Assembly (NCBI GenBank): GCA_033763895.1
Contig: JANRJQ010000004.1
Span: forward strand, 248,001-312,000
DNA length: 64,000 nt
Direction of reading: 5' to 3'
Source: Chloroherpetonaceae bacterium
Lineage (GTDB): Bacteria > Bacteroidota > Chlorobiia > Chlorobiales > Thermochlorobacteraceae
Positions 27,905-38,000 of this stretch are shown here, in pieces. Position numbers and translations under genes: made by a program. Each line of letters opens with the position of its first letter. Positions within the stretch are counted from its first letter, which is position 1. The notes beneath the pieces are model-generated. The model saw nothing but the letters and a program-made list of their open reading frames with translations. It had not been told where the DNA came from and searched no databases.

Positions 27905-29353
27905 ATGGGCTATCAAACATCACTACTTTGGTTTCGGAACGACCTTCGCCTGCACGATAACGAGGCGCTTCATACCGCACTTCAAACTTCGAAATCAATT
28001 GTTCCAATATACATCCTTGATCCGCGCCATTTTATCAAAACTCGCTTCGGCTTTGTAAAAACCGGCCCTTTCCGTGCTCACTTTTTATTTCAATCCCTTC
28101 AAAATCTAAATTCAAATTTGGAAGCGTTGGGAAATACGCTTCATTTTGCAATTGGCAAACCTGAAGAGTGTTTGCCGAACATTGCCAAAGAAGTTGGGGC
28201 CGAAGCGATTTATCATCATTTAGAAAGTACTTCCGAAGAAGTAGCTGTTGAAAAAGCGCTTTTAAAAAATCTGCCTGACTCTGTGAAACTCCACGGCTTT
28301 TGGGGAAGTACGCTTTTTCATCCTTTTGACCTTCCCTTTCACATCAGCAAATTGCCCGATGTTTTCACTGAGTTTCGAAAGCAAGTCGAAAAGCGCTCTA
28401 AAGTTCGTCCTGTTTTTCCATCGCCTCAATCGATTCCTTCCTTCAAATGGGGTCATTCTTTAAATCTGGATTTTCCAAGCGAGTATCTTCCAAAGCTCCC
28501 ACCCGAAAGCCGCGGGGTGATGGGAAATCAAGGCTTTGAAGGGGGCGAATCCGCCGCGCTTCGTCGTTTGCAACACTACCTCTGGGAAACTGAAAACATT
28601 GTAACCTATAAAGAAACTCGAAACGGTCTTTTAGGCGAAAGCTATTCCTCAAAGTTTTCGCCGTGGCTTGCCAATGGAAGCCTTTCTGCCCGAAAAGTGT
28701 ATCGCGAAATCAAACGCTTTGAAGAACAGCGCATCTCAAACCAATCCACTTATTGGCTCATCTTCGAACTCATTTGGCGCGATTATTTTCGCTTCTATGC
28801 CGCAAAACACGGCAATCAAATTTTCTACCGCTCCGGCATCAAGCAAGAGTTGCGCACTGTTCAAAAGAACCCCACAACAACGCCTTCTCTCTTCGAGGCG
28901 TGGCGAGATGGAAACACGGGGTTTCCATTTATCGATGCGAATATGAGAGAACTGAAACAAACGGGATTTATGTCGAACCGAGGTCGGCAAAATGTTGCGA
29001 GTTTTTTGGTTCATGATTTAGGGCTCGATTGGCGAATGGGTGCCGAGTATTTTGAATCGATTCTGATTGACTATGATGTGTGCAGCAACTACGGGAATTG
29101 GAATTATGTCGCCGGTGTGGGAAGCGACCCGCGCGAAAACCGTTACTTCAATGTCATTAAGCAATCTCACGACTACGACCCGCAAGGCGAATACATTCGC
29201 ACTTGGATCCCCGAATTGACCTCCCTTTCATCTCCCGAAATTCACTTTCCTTATGCCTCCGAGCTTTCAGGCGCCCCGAGTCTCTTTGAACCAAAATCAC
29301 CGATTCATTATCCCAAGCCGATTGTTCGACAAAAGTATTCGCCACCGAAATAA
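27905..29353 (+). CDS. cryptochrome/photolyase of the DASH type
   Basis: The 482-residue flavoprotein begins with the photolyase strand LLWFRNDLRLHDNEALHTAL. The FAD/DNA-binding C-terminal half carries ETRNGLLGESYSSKFSPWLA, WRDYFRFYAAKHG, MRELKQTGFMSNRGRQNVAS and YGNWNYVAGVGSDPRENRYF, which is the Cry-DASH wording. These enzymes repair cyclobutane pyrimidine dimers with blue light, preferring single-stranded or looped DNA, and may also signal. The gene is divergent from DUF58 and is followed 61 bp later by cmk. Length is normal. Class II or CPD class I photolyase is unlikely given these motifs. Confidence 0.94.
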   Translation: MGYQTSLLWFRNDLRLHDNEALHTALQTSKSIVPIYILDPRHFIKTRFGFVKTGPFRAHFLFQSLQNLNSNLEALGNTLHFAIGKPEECLPNIAKEVGAEAIYHHLESTSEEVAVEKALLKNLPDSVKLHGFWGSTLFHPFDLPFHISKLPDVFTEFRKQVEKRSKVRPVFPSPQSIPSFKWGHSLNLDFPSEYLPKLPPESRGVMGNQGFEGGESAALRRLQHYLWETENIVTYKETRNGLLGESYSSKFSPWLANGSLSARKVYREIKRFEEQRISNQSTYWLIFELIWRDYFRFYAAKHGNQIFYRSGIKQELRTVQKNPTTTPSLFEAWRDGNTGFPFIDANMRELKQTGFMSNRGRQNVASFLVHDLGLDWRMGAEYFESILIDYDVCSNYGNWNYVAGVGSDPRENRYFNVIKQSHDYDPQGEYIRTWIPELTSLSSPEIHFPYASELSGAPSLFEPKSPIHYPKPIVRQKYSPPK

Positions 29354-29414
29354 CCAAGCGATGTTTCTTTGGAATGAATTATTTTAGACTTCATTTCGCT
29401 ACCTGTTTTCATTC

Positions 29415-30107
29415 ATGACAAAGAAAATTATCATCGCCATAGATGGCCCTGCCGCTTCAGGAAAAAGTACCACCGCCAAGAAAATCGCCGAAGCTCTCGG
29501 TTATACCTACATCGATACCGGCGCAATGTACAGAGCCATTACCTTGAAACTGCTTTTGCAAGATGCTTATGAAAAAGCGGTTCATAATGAAACTTACCTG
29601 CGCGATTTTTTGAACAATACCGAGGTATTGTTGGATCGAGGAAAAACATTTTTGGATGGAAATGATGTCAGTTCAGAAATTCGAGAAAATGCAGTATCCA
29701 CTCACGTGAGTAAAGTGAGTTCACTTAAGCCTGTACGAGATAAAATGTCCACCTATCAACGCAAAATGGGTGAAAAGCGCGGTGTGGTGATGGATGGCCG
29801 CGATATCGGCACCGTCATTTTCCCCGATGCTGAACTAAAAATTTATATGATTGCAAGCCCTCATGAACGCGCCAAACGCCGTTTTGAGGAGTTAAAATTG
29901 AAGAGCAAAACTGGATTTATCTCGCTCTCCTTAGAAGAGTTAGAAAAAGAAATTCGCGAGCGAGATTTTGAAGATATGAATCGAGAAATTTCTCCACTTC
30001 AGAAGCCACATGATGCCATCGAACTCGATACATCCTTTCTTTCAATTGATGAACAAGTTTCTACAATTTTAGCTTTAGCGAACCGCGTACTCTCTTCGTC
30101 CCATTAA
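29415..30107 (+). CDS. cmk: cytidylate kinase
   Basis: The 230-residue P-loop kinase begins IIIAIDGPAASGKSTTAKKI, followed by YIDTGAMYRAITL and later MDGRDIGTVIFPDAELK, the standard Cmk motifs for ATP and CMP binding. It phosphorylates CMP/dCMP to the diphosphates. The C-terminal 33 bp overlap the end of the convergent acyltransferase gene. pyrG and pyrD lie further along the window but are not linked to it by an operon. Confidence 0.97.
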   Translation: MTKKIIIAIDGPAASGKSTTAKKIAEALGYTYIDTGAMYRAITLKLLLQDAYEKAVHNETYLRDFLNNTEVLLDRGKTFLDGNDVSSEIRENAVSTHVSKVSSLKPVRDKMSTYQRKMGEKRGVVMDGRDIGTVIFPDAELKIYMIASPHERAKRRFEELKLKSKTGFISLSLEELEKEIRERDFEDMNREISPLQKPHDAIELDTSFLSIDEQVSTILALANRVLSSSH

Positions 30108-31229
30108 TTTCTTCAACACCTTTTCGTAAAACGCCTTACCCCATTCAATTGAGCGGATTTCGACATAATCATAGTATGCTCTCGAGAGCAAAAACACCGC
30201 CCCAAAAAGAATGACACCATCTATTAGCCTAAGCCAAGGATACTCTTTTGCCAAACCAAAAGCTTGAAATCTCCCTGTCAGTGTGATAAGCGCCAAATAA
30301 TGAAGCAAGTACATGCTATAGCTGCAAATTCCAATTTCACTCAGCTTTCGCTCTACAAACCCAAGTGACTTTTTCTCAGAATTTAAATACAATTCAATCC
30401 CAAAAGCAGAAACCGCCGAGATATAAAGGTCAGTGATGTAGGGTGAAAACCAAATTGCCTTAAGAGGAAAAAAGAGGAGAAATATCGTCCAAAATGTAAT
30501 CGGCGAATTCGGGAAAATTCGTTTTCCATCGAGATAAAATTCAGCGGCTGCGCAGCCCATTAACCATAAAATCCAAACTTTAAGAGCATTTTTATCGTAT
30601 GGCAATGAGTGCCAATCCATCAAAAGCCCAATTGCCCCAAAGCCCAAGTGTATTACGAACCCAATTGCCAAAAGTCCTTTAATTCCCACTCGGCTTCGGA
30701 TATATAATGCCAGAGGGTATAAGAGATAAAACTGCATCTCAACGCCCAAACTCCAATAAGAGGCATTAATCCCGAAAAATGTTTCTGTCGAAAAATTGTG
30801 AACCATAAAGACGTGGCTCCAAAAATCCTTTGTCGTGAGGGTTCCTTTCTCCATCAATAGGGCAAAAAAAATCATTGAAAAAAGGTAGGGAGGATAGATT
30901 CTCCAAAATCTTTTGTTGAAAAATTGAATCCAATTCGGCCTTTCTTTTCCGCTCTGTAAATACCCGTAATGAATTACAAACCCACTAATCACAAAAAATA
31001 GCTCAACACCTGCCCAACCAAATGATGTCGGGAAAAAAGTCCGAAACACTTCGGCAAAGGTGTACCCGTTTGTGTTTAGCCACCACCCATCATATTTATT
31101 GATTCGCTCATAAAACCACTCTCCGTGAAAGTGATATGCCACCACCGAGAGAATCGCAATGCCTCTTAAAACATCAAGTTTTTCTAAGTATCCCGAACCG
31201 GTTCCTAGTCCCTTATTTATCTGATTCAT
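30075..31229 (-). CDS. acyltransferase 3 family membrane protein
   Basis: The start is placed at ATG 31229 (MNQINKGLGTGSGYLEKLD), since the TTG at 31256 only adds nine residues. The roughly 384-residue protein has ten or so hydrophobic helices and the family motifs LDVLRGIAILSVVAYHFHGE (with the catalytic-type His), GWAGVELFFVISGFVIHYGY and NKRFWRIYPPYL. Members transfer acetyl or other acyl groups onto surface polysaccharides, lipids or antibiotics. The substrate here cannot be told. It is a lone gene, and its 3' end overlaps cmk on the other strand. Confidence 0.93.
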   Translation of the reverse strand: MNQINKGLGTGSGYLEKLDVLRGIAILSVVAYHFHGEWFYERINKYDGWWLNTNGYTFAEVFRTFFPTSFGWAGVELFFVISGFVIHYGYLQSGKERPNWIQFFNKRFWRIYPPYLFSMIFFALLMEKGTLTTKDFWSHVFMVHNFSTETFFGINASYWSLGVEMQFYLLYPLALYIRSRVGIKGLLAIGFVIHLGFGAIGLLMDWHSLPYDKNALKVWILWLMGCAAAEFYLDGKRIFPNSPITFWTIFLLFFPLKAIWFSPYITDLYISAVSAFGIELYLNSEKKSLGFVERKLSEIGICSYSMYLLHYLALITLTGRFQAFGLAKEYPWLRLIDGVILFGAVFLLSRAYYDYVEIRSIEWGKAFYEKVLKKLMGRREYAVR

Positions 31230-31685
31230 TTCAACTTTTTCAAACACCCAAAACAACCCCCTTGAATCTTTAATATCACCTATTCTTTCAATTGCAACCT
31301 AAATTTTTAATTTCCCCAGAAACCTAAATGATTAAGGAGGTTATTAGGGTACATCTAAATATTTAAGGTAAAAATTATTTTTACTTCTAAATTTCAAAAA
31401 AAATGATAATTTGCGTGCAAATCTACGAAGATTAACACAGTTCGTTTTATTGATTCTTGTCATTCGTAATTTTCTGTGATTCTAGCTTCAAAGAAATTAT
31501 CATTCTTTTGAAACTCTTTTGAAATTTCTTATGATGTTCTGTCAGGTTTTTTTCTATTTTACTAGCATTAAAAGTATTCTGTTTCGTGTTTTTTTCGATG
31601 AAATCGTTTGACGGTTTTCTCAGACTTTATGTTGTTAAGTTTCTCGCCCTTTTTGGGGAAATTTCTTTAATCTTGATCAGAAACA
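31230..31685. other. AT-rich intergenic region, no gene seen
   Basis: This 456-bp space lies between the divergent acyltransferase and ilvE genes. It is very AT-rich with many T and A runs. No open frame with coding character, tRNA or convincing inverted repeat was found. It must hold both promoters; no leader peptide rich in branched-chain residues was seen before ilvE. Confidence 0.6.
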
Positions 31686-32660
31686 ATGAAAAATCAAAAC
31701 AAGCAAAAATCGGATAAGATATGGATGAGCGGCAGCCTTATTAATTATGAGGATGCTAAAGTTCATGTGCTTTCGCATGTATTACACTACGGTTCATCCG
31801 TCTTTGAAGGGATTCGCTGTTATGAAACCAAAAAAGGTCCCGCCGTTTTGTTTCTAAAAGAGCATGTAAGAAGGCTTTACGATTCCGCAAAAATTTATCG
31901 TATGGAAATCCCCTTTACGCAACTTGAAATACGAGAAGCCATCCTACAAACGGTTCGCGCCAATAAAATCTCTCCTTGCTACATTCGCCCTTTGGTTTAT
32001 CGCGGTGAAGGTGCTTTGGGGGTTAATCCGTTAAAGGCCGATGTCGAAGCTGCGATTGCGGTTTGGGAATGGGGCGGTTATTTGGGTGAAAAAGCGGTTG
32101 ATGAGGGTGTCGATGTCGCGGTTTCAGCGTGGCGTAGAATCGCTCCAAATACAATTCCAGCCGGAGCAAAAGCGGGTGGAAATTATTTAAATTCTTCGCT
32201 TATCAAAATGCAGGCCATTCTCGATGGCTACGCCGAAGGAATTGCTTTGGATATGCAAGGCTATGTTGCAGAAGGAAGCGGTGAAAACATATTTGTTATT
32301 CGCGATGGCGTGATTTACACACCTTTTACAGCCCAATCGATTCTGCCCGGCATCACGCGTCGTTCAGTTATTCAAATTGCCAATTCACTTGGCTTCGAGG
32401 TTAAAGAAATGCCCATCACCCGCGAGTCGCTTTATATCGCCGATGAGGTGTTTATGACCGGTACCGCGGCGGAAATCACCCCGGTTCGTTCAATCGATAA
32501 ATACAAAATCGGAACCGGCGAACGTGGCGAAATGACTAAAGCCATCCAAGACGTGTATTTCGATATCGTCAAAAACGGAAATGACCGTTACAATTGGCTC
32601 ACTTTTGTAAACGAAACCCCGAAAGCGGCTTCTCGCCTAACGCCGGAGCTTGCCAAGTAG
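31686..32660 (+). CDS. ilvE: branched-chain amino acid aminotransferase
   Basis: The 324-residue class IV PLP enzyme has the family segments VHVLSHVLHYGSSVFEGIRC and YIRPLVYRGEGALGVNP, the PLP lysine region PAGAKAGGNYLNSSLIKM, and EGSGENIFVIRDG then MTGTAAEITPV. It interconverts leucine, isoleucine and valine with their 2-oxo acids using glutamate/2-oxoglutarate. It stands alone, away from other ilv genes, and is closed by a strong terminator. The protein is slightly longer than E. coli IlvE because of a lysine-rich start. Confidence 0.95.
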   Translation: MKNQNKQKSDKIWMSGSLINYEDAKVHVLSHVLHYGSSVFEGIRCYETKKGPAVLFLKEHVRRLYDSAKIYRMEIPFTQLEIREAILQTVRANKISPCYIRPLVYRGEGALGVNPLKADVEAAIAVWEWGGYLGEKAVDEGVDVAVSAWRRIAPNTIPAGAKAGGNYLNSSLIKMQAILDGYAEGIALDMQGYVAEGSGENIFVIRDGVIYTPFTAQSILPGITRRSVIQIANSLGFEVKEMPITRESLYIADEVFMTGTAAEITPVRSIDKYKIGTGERGEMTKAIQDVYFDIVKNGNDRYNWLTFVNETPKAASRLTPELAK

Positions 32661-32695
32661 GCTTGTTTCTTTTTTCAAGTTCTCATACAATACAT

Positions 32696-32721
32696 AAGGG
32701 GCTTCAATGCCCCTTTTTTTT
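32696..32721 (+). terminator. strong intrinsic terminator after ilvE
   Basis: The stem AAGGGGC/GCCCCTT with a six-base loop is followed directly by an unbroken run of T. Confidence 0.92.
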
Positions 32722-32785
32722 CCTCTCAACGTGAGCGTTAAATTTATGGTAACTTTCGTTCAAACAAATCTAAAAGGCTTTATCT

Positions 32786-33940
32786 GTGGCTTGGAAAGAC
32801 ATCATCGGGCATGAAAAGCAAATTGAGATGCTTCGTCGCGCAATAAAATTGCAGCGGCTACCCAATGCTTATCTTTTTTTAGGCCCTAAAGGTATTGGAA
32901 AAGAAGCCATTGCTTTGGAAGTTGCAAAAATTTTGAATTGTCTCTCTTCGGAGGCTCTCGAGCGGGCGGAAGCCTGCGGTGAATGCGAAAGTTGTAAGCA
33001 AGCCGAAACTTTAAGTCACTCGAATATTGAACTCATTTTCCCTTCCGAAAAAATTCTTTTCGAAAAAACCTCTGATACTTCAAAAGAAAAGGAAGCCGCG
33101 CTTGAACAGGTGAAAAGGCTGAAAGAATTAAAAATTCAAAACCCGTACTTTTCAATGAGGATGGATCGAGCGACGGGAATTTTGGTTTCTCAAATCGATT
33201 ACATTCAAGAAAAGGCGCTCTACAAACCCAGAAACGGAAAAAAGCGGGTCTTTATCATTTCACAAGCTGAAGAATTATCTCGCCCACAAGCAGCAGCAGC
33301 CAATAAACTCTTAAAGCTTTTAGAGGAGCCACCGGAGTACCTTCACTTCATTTTGGTGAGTGCCTATCCCGAACAATTGCTTCCGACTATTATCTCACGT
33401 TGTCAACCTGTTCGATTCACTAATTTAAGCAATACAGTCATTGAGAATCGGCTAAGAGAAATCGGCTTTGGTGAAACGGAATCAGCTTTTGCCGCACGCT
33501 TTTCTCGTGGGAATTTCAATGACGCGCTTCTCCTAACCGAAGGCAAAGAGGCGCAAGCCTCAAGAGATCGTGCAATTGAATTTTTACGCGCATTGCTTTC
33601 AAAAGAGCGCCAATTGGGAATGATTGCCATTTCGGAAGATCTTTCAAGACGGGATAAATCGCGCGAAACACAAACCAATTTTCTTGTTTCACTTCTTCTT
33701 GTTTTTGAGGATGCCATACGAATCATCAGCGGAAAGGAAAAAGAAGATATACTGAATGCCGATCAGTGGGAGAGTATGCAGCGATTTGCCAAAAATTTTA
33801 GTGGAAGTGATTTCGAGGCCGCGTCAAAATACACCGAAGAGGCGATTAGAGCCATTACTCGGAACGCAAATACACTCCTTGTTCTGCTTGGTCTCGGGCT
33901 TAAACTTCGCAAAGTGATTAAACCTAAAACAGTTCTTTAA
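32786..33940 (+). CDS. holB: DNA polymerase III delta' subunit
   Basis: The start is GTG at 32786, giving MAWKDIIGHEKQIEMLRRAI, the usual opening of HolB/DnaX-type clamp-loader subunits. The 384-residue protein has a P-loop (FLGPKGIGKEAIALEVAKI), a Cys-rich zinc site (CGECESC) and the sensor region KLLKLLEEPPEYLHFILVSA. It is part of the clamp loader that places the sliding clamp on DNA. It is longer than E. coli HolB. The gene converges with the DUF3467 gene, with 9 bp between them. Confidence 0.92.
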   Translation: MAWKDIIGHEKQIEMLRRAIKLQRLPNAYLFLGPKGIGKEAIALEVAKILNCLSSEALERAEACGECESCKQAETLSHSNIELIFPSEKILFEKTSDTSKEKEAALEQVKRLKELKIQNPYFSMRMDRATGILVSQIDYIQEKALYKPRNGKKRVFIISQAEELSRPQAAAANKLLKLLEEPPEYLHFILVSAYPEQLLPTIISRCQPVRFTNLSNTVIENRLREIGFGETESAFAARFSRGNFNDALLLTEGKEAQASRDRAIEFLRALLSKERQLGMIAISEDLSRRDKSRETQTNFLVSLLLVFEDAIRIISGKEKEDILNADQWESMQRFAKNFSGSDFEAASKYTEEAIRAITRNANTLLVLLGLGLKLRKVIKPKTVL

Positions 33941-33949
33941 TCACAGGAT

Positions 33950-34270
33950 TTAAGAGAGATTTTCTTTTCCACCGACACGAAACCCCATCGGCTCGTTGAG
34001 CGGCGATGTTCCAAGTTTAATTTGGCCAAAAGCGGATTCATATTTTGAGATGTTTTCTTGAAGCGCCATAAGCAATGCCTTCGCATGCTGTGGGTGCATT
34101 ATGATGCGCGAAGAAACTTTTGCTTTCATAACTCCCGGCAAGATTTTGGTGAAATCAAGAATAAACTCAGCCGGCGTATGATTCAAGATGACAAGGTTGG
34201 AATAAGAACCTTCCGCGACTTTCTCATCCAATTCAATATTGATTTGAAAAGGTTGTTGGGTTTCGTTCAT
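33950..34270 (-). CDS. DUF3467 family small protein
   Basis: This 106-residue soluble protein matches DUF3467: an N-terminal strand with VAEGSYSNLVILNHTPAEFI, then LDFTKILPG, and VSSRIIMHPQHAKALLMALQ. The family is widespread in Bacteroidota/Chlorobiota and other bacteria; its function is not established. It lies 48 bp downstream of the ion channel gene on the same strand and may share its transcript. Confidence 0.88.
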   Translation of the reverse strand: MNETQQPFQINIELDEKVAEGSYSNLVILNHTPAEFILDFTKILPGVMKAKVSSRIIMHPQHAKALLMALQENISKYESAFGQIKLGTSPLNEPMGFRVGGKENLS

Positions 34271-34318
34271 TTCTGTGATGTTTAATGTCGTTACTAAAAA
34301 CTGCTTCGTAAAAATACA

Positions 34319-35035
34319 CTATTCCTTTGGAATAGGCCTTATCGAGTTTTCGTTTTGTTCATGCGGTTTTTCTTCGCTTTTCATTTCAGCGACTGCCGGA
34401 GCACCACCGATAAACCACGAAGAGACATAAGCCGTGAAAGTGCCGAATAAACCAACTCCAACAATCATCAAAACTGCGGCAATTAATCGTCCTTCTGTGG
34501 TTACCGGATAGCGGTCTCCATAACCGACCGTTGTAATGGTTACAAAGGCCCACCAAAGCGCATCTTCGGCGGTTTTGATATTGCTTTCCGGAACATTTTC
34601 TACTATCAAAATTGAAACAGAAGAGAAGAGAATCATGAGAGTCGCGAATAAAATCGCAGCGTTTAAAGTCCCTTTAACCCGATTTTGAAAAAGGTGTTGG
34701 ATTAACTTGTGTAAAGTACGATATGCTTTGATTACCCGAATGAGCCGAATTAACCTAAAAATACGAGCTCCACGGAGCTCTTCAACCATTGGAATTGACG
34801 AGAGCAAATCAAGCCAGCCCCACTTCAAATACTCAAGTTTACTTTCTGCACTGATGAGACGATAGCAAAACTCCGCAAAAAAAATCGCGCAAATAATAAG
34901 ATCAAACACATGAATGACTTTCGAGACCTCTGGATCAAGGGTGTAAAAAGTATCTAAAACAAGTGCCCCAATGAGGTAAAACGATAAAATTGATAATAAA
35001 ATATCAAACCACCCTAATCCTTTCGATCGATTCAT
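34319..35035 (-). CDS. voltage-gated-type potassium channel (ion transport family)
   Basis: The 238-residue protein has six hydrophobic segments. The fourth is an arginine-rich voltage-sensor helix (ARIFRLIRLIRVIKAYR, about residues 88-104). The pore loop is WAFVTITTVGYGDRYPVTT with the K+ selectivity filter TVGYGD. The C-terminal tail is short and charged, with no RCK domain. It probably conducts K+ across the inner membrane and may help set potassium balance alongside KdpFABC. The DUF3467 gene follows in the same direction. Confidence 0.92.
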   Translation of the reverse strand: MNRSKGLGWFDILLSILSFYLIGALVLDTFYTLDPEVSKVIHVFDLIICAIFFAEFCYRLISAESKLEYLKWGWLDLLSSIPMVEELRGARIFRLIRLIRVIKAYRTLHKLIQHLFQNRVKGTLNAAILFATLMILFSSVSILIVENVPESNIKTAEDALWWAFVTITTVGYGDRYPVTTEGRLIAAVLMIVGVGLFGTFTAYVSSWFIGGAPAVAEMKSEEKPHEQNENSIRPIPKE

Positions 35036-35058
35036 TTTATTGGCATGATTTAAAATTA

Positions 35059-35082
35059 AAAACGCGGGATAACCCGCGTTTT
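35059..35082 (-). terminator. terminator of the T9SS cargo gene
   Basis: A perfect 10-bp stem (AAAACGCGGG / CCCGCGTTTT) with a four-base loop is followed on the minus strand by a T-rich run. It lies between the stop of the surface protein gene and the start of the channel gene. Confidence 0.88.
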
Positions 35083-35098
35083 CATTGTTGTTTCCAGA

Positions 35099-38000
35099 TT
35101 ACTTGGTAAGCATCATTTTCTTAATTGAACTGAAACTTCCTGCCTGCAAACGGTAAAAATAAACACCGCTCGAAAGCCTTAAGGCGCCGGCGTTTACAAA
35201 TATACTGTACCTTCCTGCTTCCCTTGTTTCATTGACCAAGGTGGAAATTTTTCTTCCCAACACATCGTAAAGCTCAATGATTACTGCTTCGCGCTGAGGC
35301 AAGTCAAATGAAATGGTCGTCGTCGGGTTGAACGGATTCGGATAGTTTTGAGAAAGTTCGAATTCTTTCACACGATTATCAAAAGCCGATTCAACTTGAA
35401 TCACTCGCAATTCATCCACCGCACCGCTGAAGCCCACTTCTTGCAATCGATAGTAGTATTTCTCGCCTTTGCCGGTCTCAATTGCATCTAAAAATTGATA
35501 GGTTGCGCCCGTTGAATTGTTTCTTGCTTTTAATTGATCGTTGTTTCTGTAAGTGGCTACAGTTTTCCAAGGTTCGCCCTCTTTGCGGCGAAGCAGAATA
35601 AAGCCGTAAGATTCTGTTTCGGCTTTTGTTTCCCAATTCAAGTCAAATCCCTTTGGAGTCGATGAAGCCACAAAGGTTGAAAGTTCTACCGGAAGCGGGT
35701 CGTCGCCAACACCGCCCGTTGTTGCCCACGCAACGAAGAAGGAGTTACCGGAAGCAACAGTTTGAGCATCAAATTCATCTGCACTTAAAGTAACCGGTAA
35801 AGGATCAGTATCAACCGGAGCGCCTTCCAATGTTCTTTCTTGCCACGTTTCATCGTCACCTTTGGTTGCAATTCGCAGCGTTGAGTTAGATGATGAAGAA
35901 GTTGCATCATCATCGGCATTCAGGCGAAAGGTATTGACGTCGGTAAAACCCACTTCATTACCCGCCACTTGAAATTGGAAGTGACGAATGGCAGAAAGCC
36001 GCGTTAACCCGCCACCTAAAACGCCACCTCCGGCAAAAAATGAATTCAATCGGCCTGCTACGGTCGCAGTCCCGCTTGTTGTGGCACCGGTAACGCGCAG
36101 CCCTCGCAGTGTGGTTCCATCGCCAATCGGGTACTCCTTTTCATCTGAAGTGGTTGTAAAAGTATGGGTGATTGGGCCAACCACATGTGAGGTATTACTA
36201 CCATTTTCTGCAGTGGCCGAAGAGGCAAAAAGTAAGGTATTGCTACCCACAATGACATATCCACCGCCCAAACCAAGGTTAGTACCTACTGTCACATTGC
36301 CGCCCAATGTTTTCTGCCCTCCACCACTCACATTCAAGTTTTGGTAATCGGTTCGAGCAGTTATGGTTTGGTCACCCGCTGCGTTGTAATCTATTGTTGA
36401 AGAAGAGCCTAAAGTGACACTTGGAGTATTGGTATTTGAAATTGCTGTTGTGGTGGAACCGGTAAACCCGTCTGTATTTCCAACACCCAAAATTCCTTGT
36501 AAGTCAACTGTTCCGCCTATACCGGAAAACGAAACTTGAAATCCCGCTGTATTGAGCCTTGTCCCACTTTGAACTTGCAATGTTCTAGAACCAGCCAAGG
36601 AAATTCCGGCTGATAAAGTGCGCGTTGGAGATCCTCCCGAAAGTATCGTGATATTTTCAAAACTACCACCCGTAACTGAACCTGAACCACTGTATTCCAA
36701 GGTTGTATTGCTTCCCAAAGTAATGGTTGGAGAATTGGTATTACGAATTGCTGTATTTGCCCCCCCCGAAAACCCGTTGGCATTGGAAGTACGGAAGGTG
36801 CCGTTCATCGCCACGTTTCCGCCTGATCCAAAAAATTCAACTTCACTTGAAGAAGCATCGAGCGTTACACCACTGGCCACCGTAAGCGTTGCGCCACCAT
36901 TCAGCGTTGTATTGCCATTTAAGGTTTTTGTGCCACTGCCCGTGAGTTGCAAGTTATTGTAACGAAGAGAGCCACTGCGTGGCGTTACAGTTTGGTTTGC
37001 CCCGTAATATTCAATTGTGCCGTTGGTGTTTAGTGAGGTTGTGGTCCAAGTCCCTGCTCCCGGAGAACCCGGCGAAGAACGCTTATAAAAAAGCGGCGTA
37101 GAGGTAGAATCAACACCATCTCCTAGTCCTTGCGGATCTTGAAGACGAAGTAAGCCTGTTGAGCCTATCGTAAAAGTGCTCGTGCTTGGGCTTCCGCCCG
37201 TTAATGTTGCAATCAATTCAGAACCATTTTCACAATTCAGTGTTCCATTTAGCGTAAGCGTGTATCCATTTTGCACCACAATGGCGGAGCCATTCGGTAA
37301 AGTAATATTTGCAGAACTCGGGATAGACCAATCACAAATCGCATTGCTCGCGGCTGCAATCCAAACATCACGTGGAATAGTAACTGTAGCCGAAGTTCCT
37401 CTTAGGTTAATTTGTGGTTGTGGAGCACCGGTTCCCCCACGATTCCCATTAAAGTTACTTGACGAACTAAAATTTACATTTCCATCAAAGTTTATTGTAA
37501 TCGCTCCCGAGAATCCGGTTTTCCCAGTCAGTGTGAGCCTGCAAACTGAAAAATCAAAATTTCCCCCAATTGTTATGGAGGAAACTGTCGTCGCGTTACT
37601 ACTTGCTCCAGTTAAAGTTATATCCACTCCACCTGCACCCGGAGCACCCGCTATAAAATTTCCAGTAACTGTGGTGTTAACTGTTGCACCAGACAAATTA
37701 TTATTAATAATAGAGGTATTAGTAACGATAGTAGGAAACCCAGTAATAGTACTTGTCGAACTTCCGTGAACGATGGTTCCAAAATTATGATCATAAGTTG
37801 CTGCAACCGATGATGGAGAAAGAATAAGAAGTCCGCGTTGCATTTGTAATGAATCAGCAGTTATGTTTCCCGTAACATTACTTGCAGAATTATAGGTCAA
37901 AGGACCAGAAGGCAAAGTAAATGATACATTCCCCGCCGTATTGTTAATTCTCAGCACATTATAATCGGTTCTCGAGCTTATCGCTTGCCCTGCCGATGTA

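Noticed and set aside
31257-31685. Leader peptide attenuator of ilvE
   Set aside because: No short frame rich in Leu, Ile or Val codons and no antiterminator/terminator pair was seen.
37176-37769. 197-codon plus-strand frame inside the T9SS cargo gene
   Set aside because: Pro/Val-rich antisense of a Gly/Thr/Asn repeat region; a common artefact opposite such repeats.
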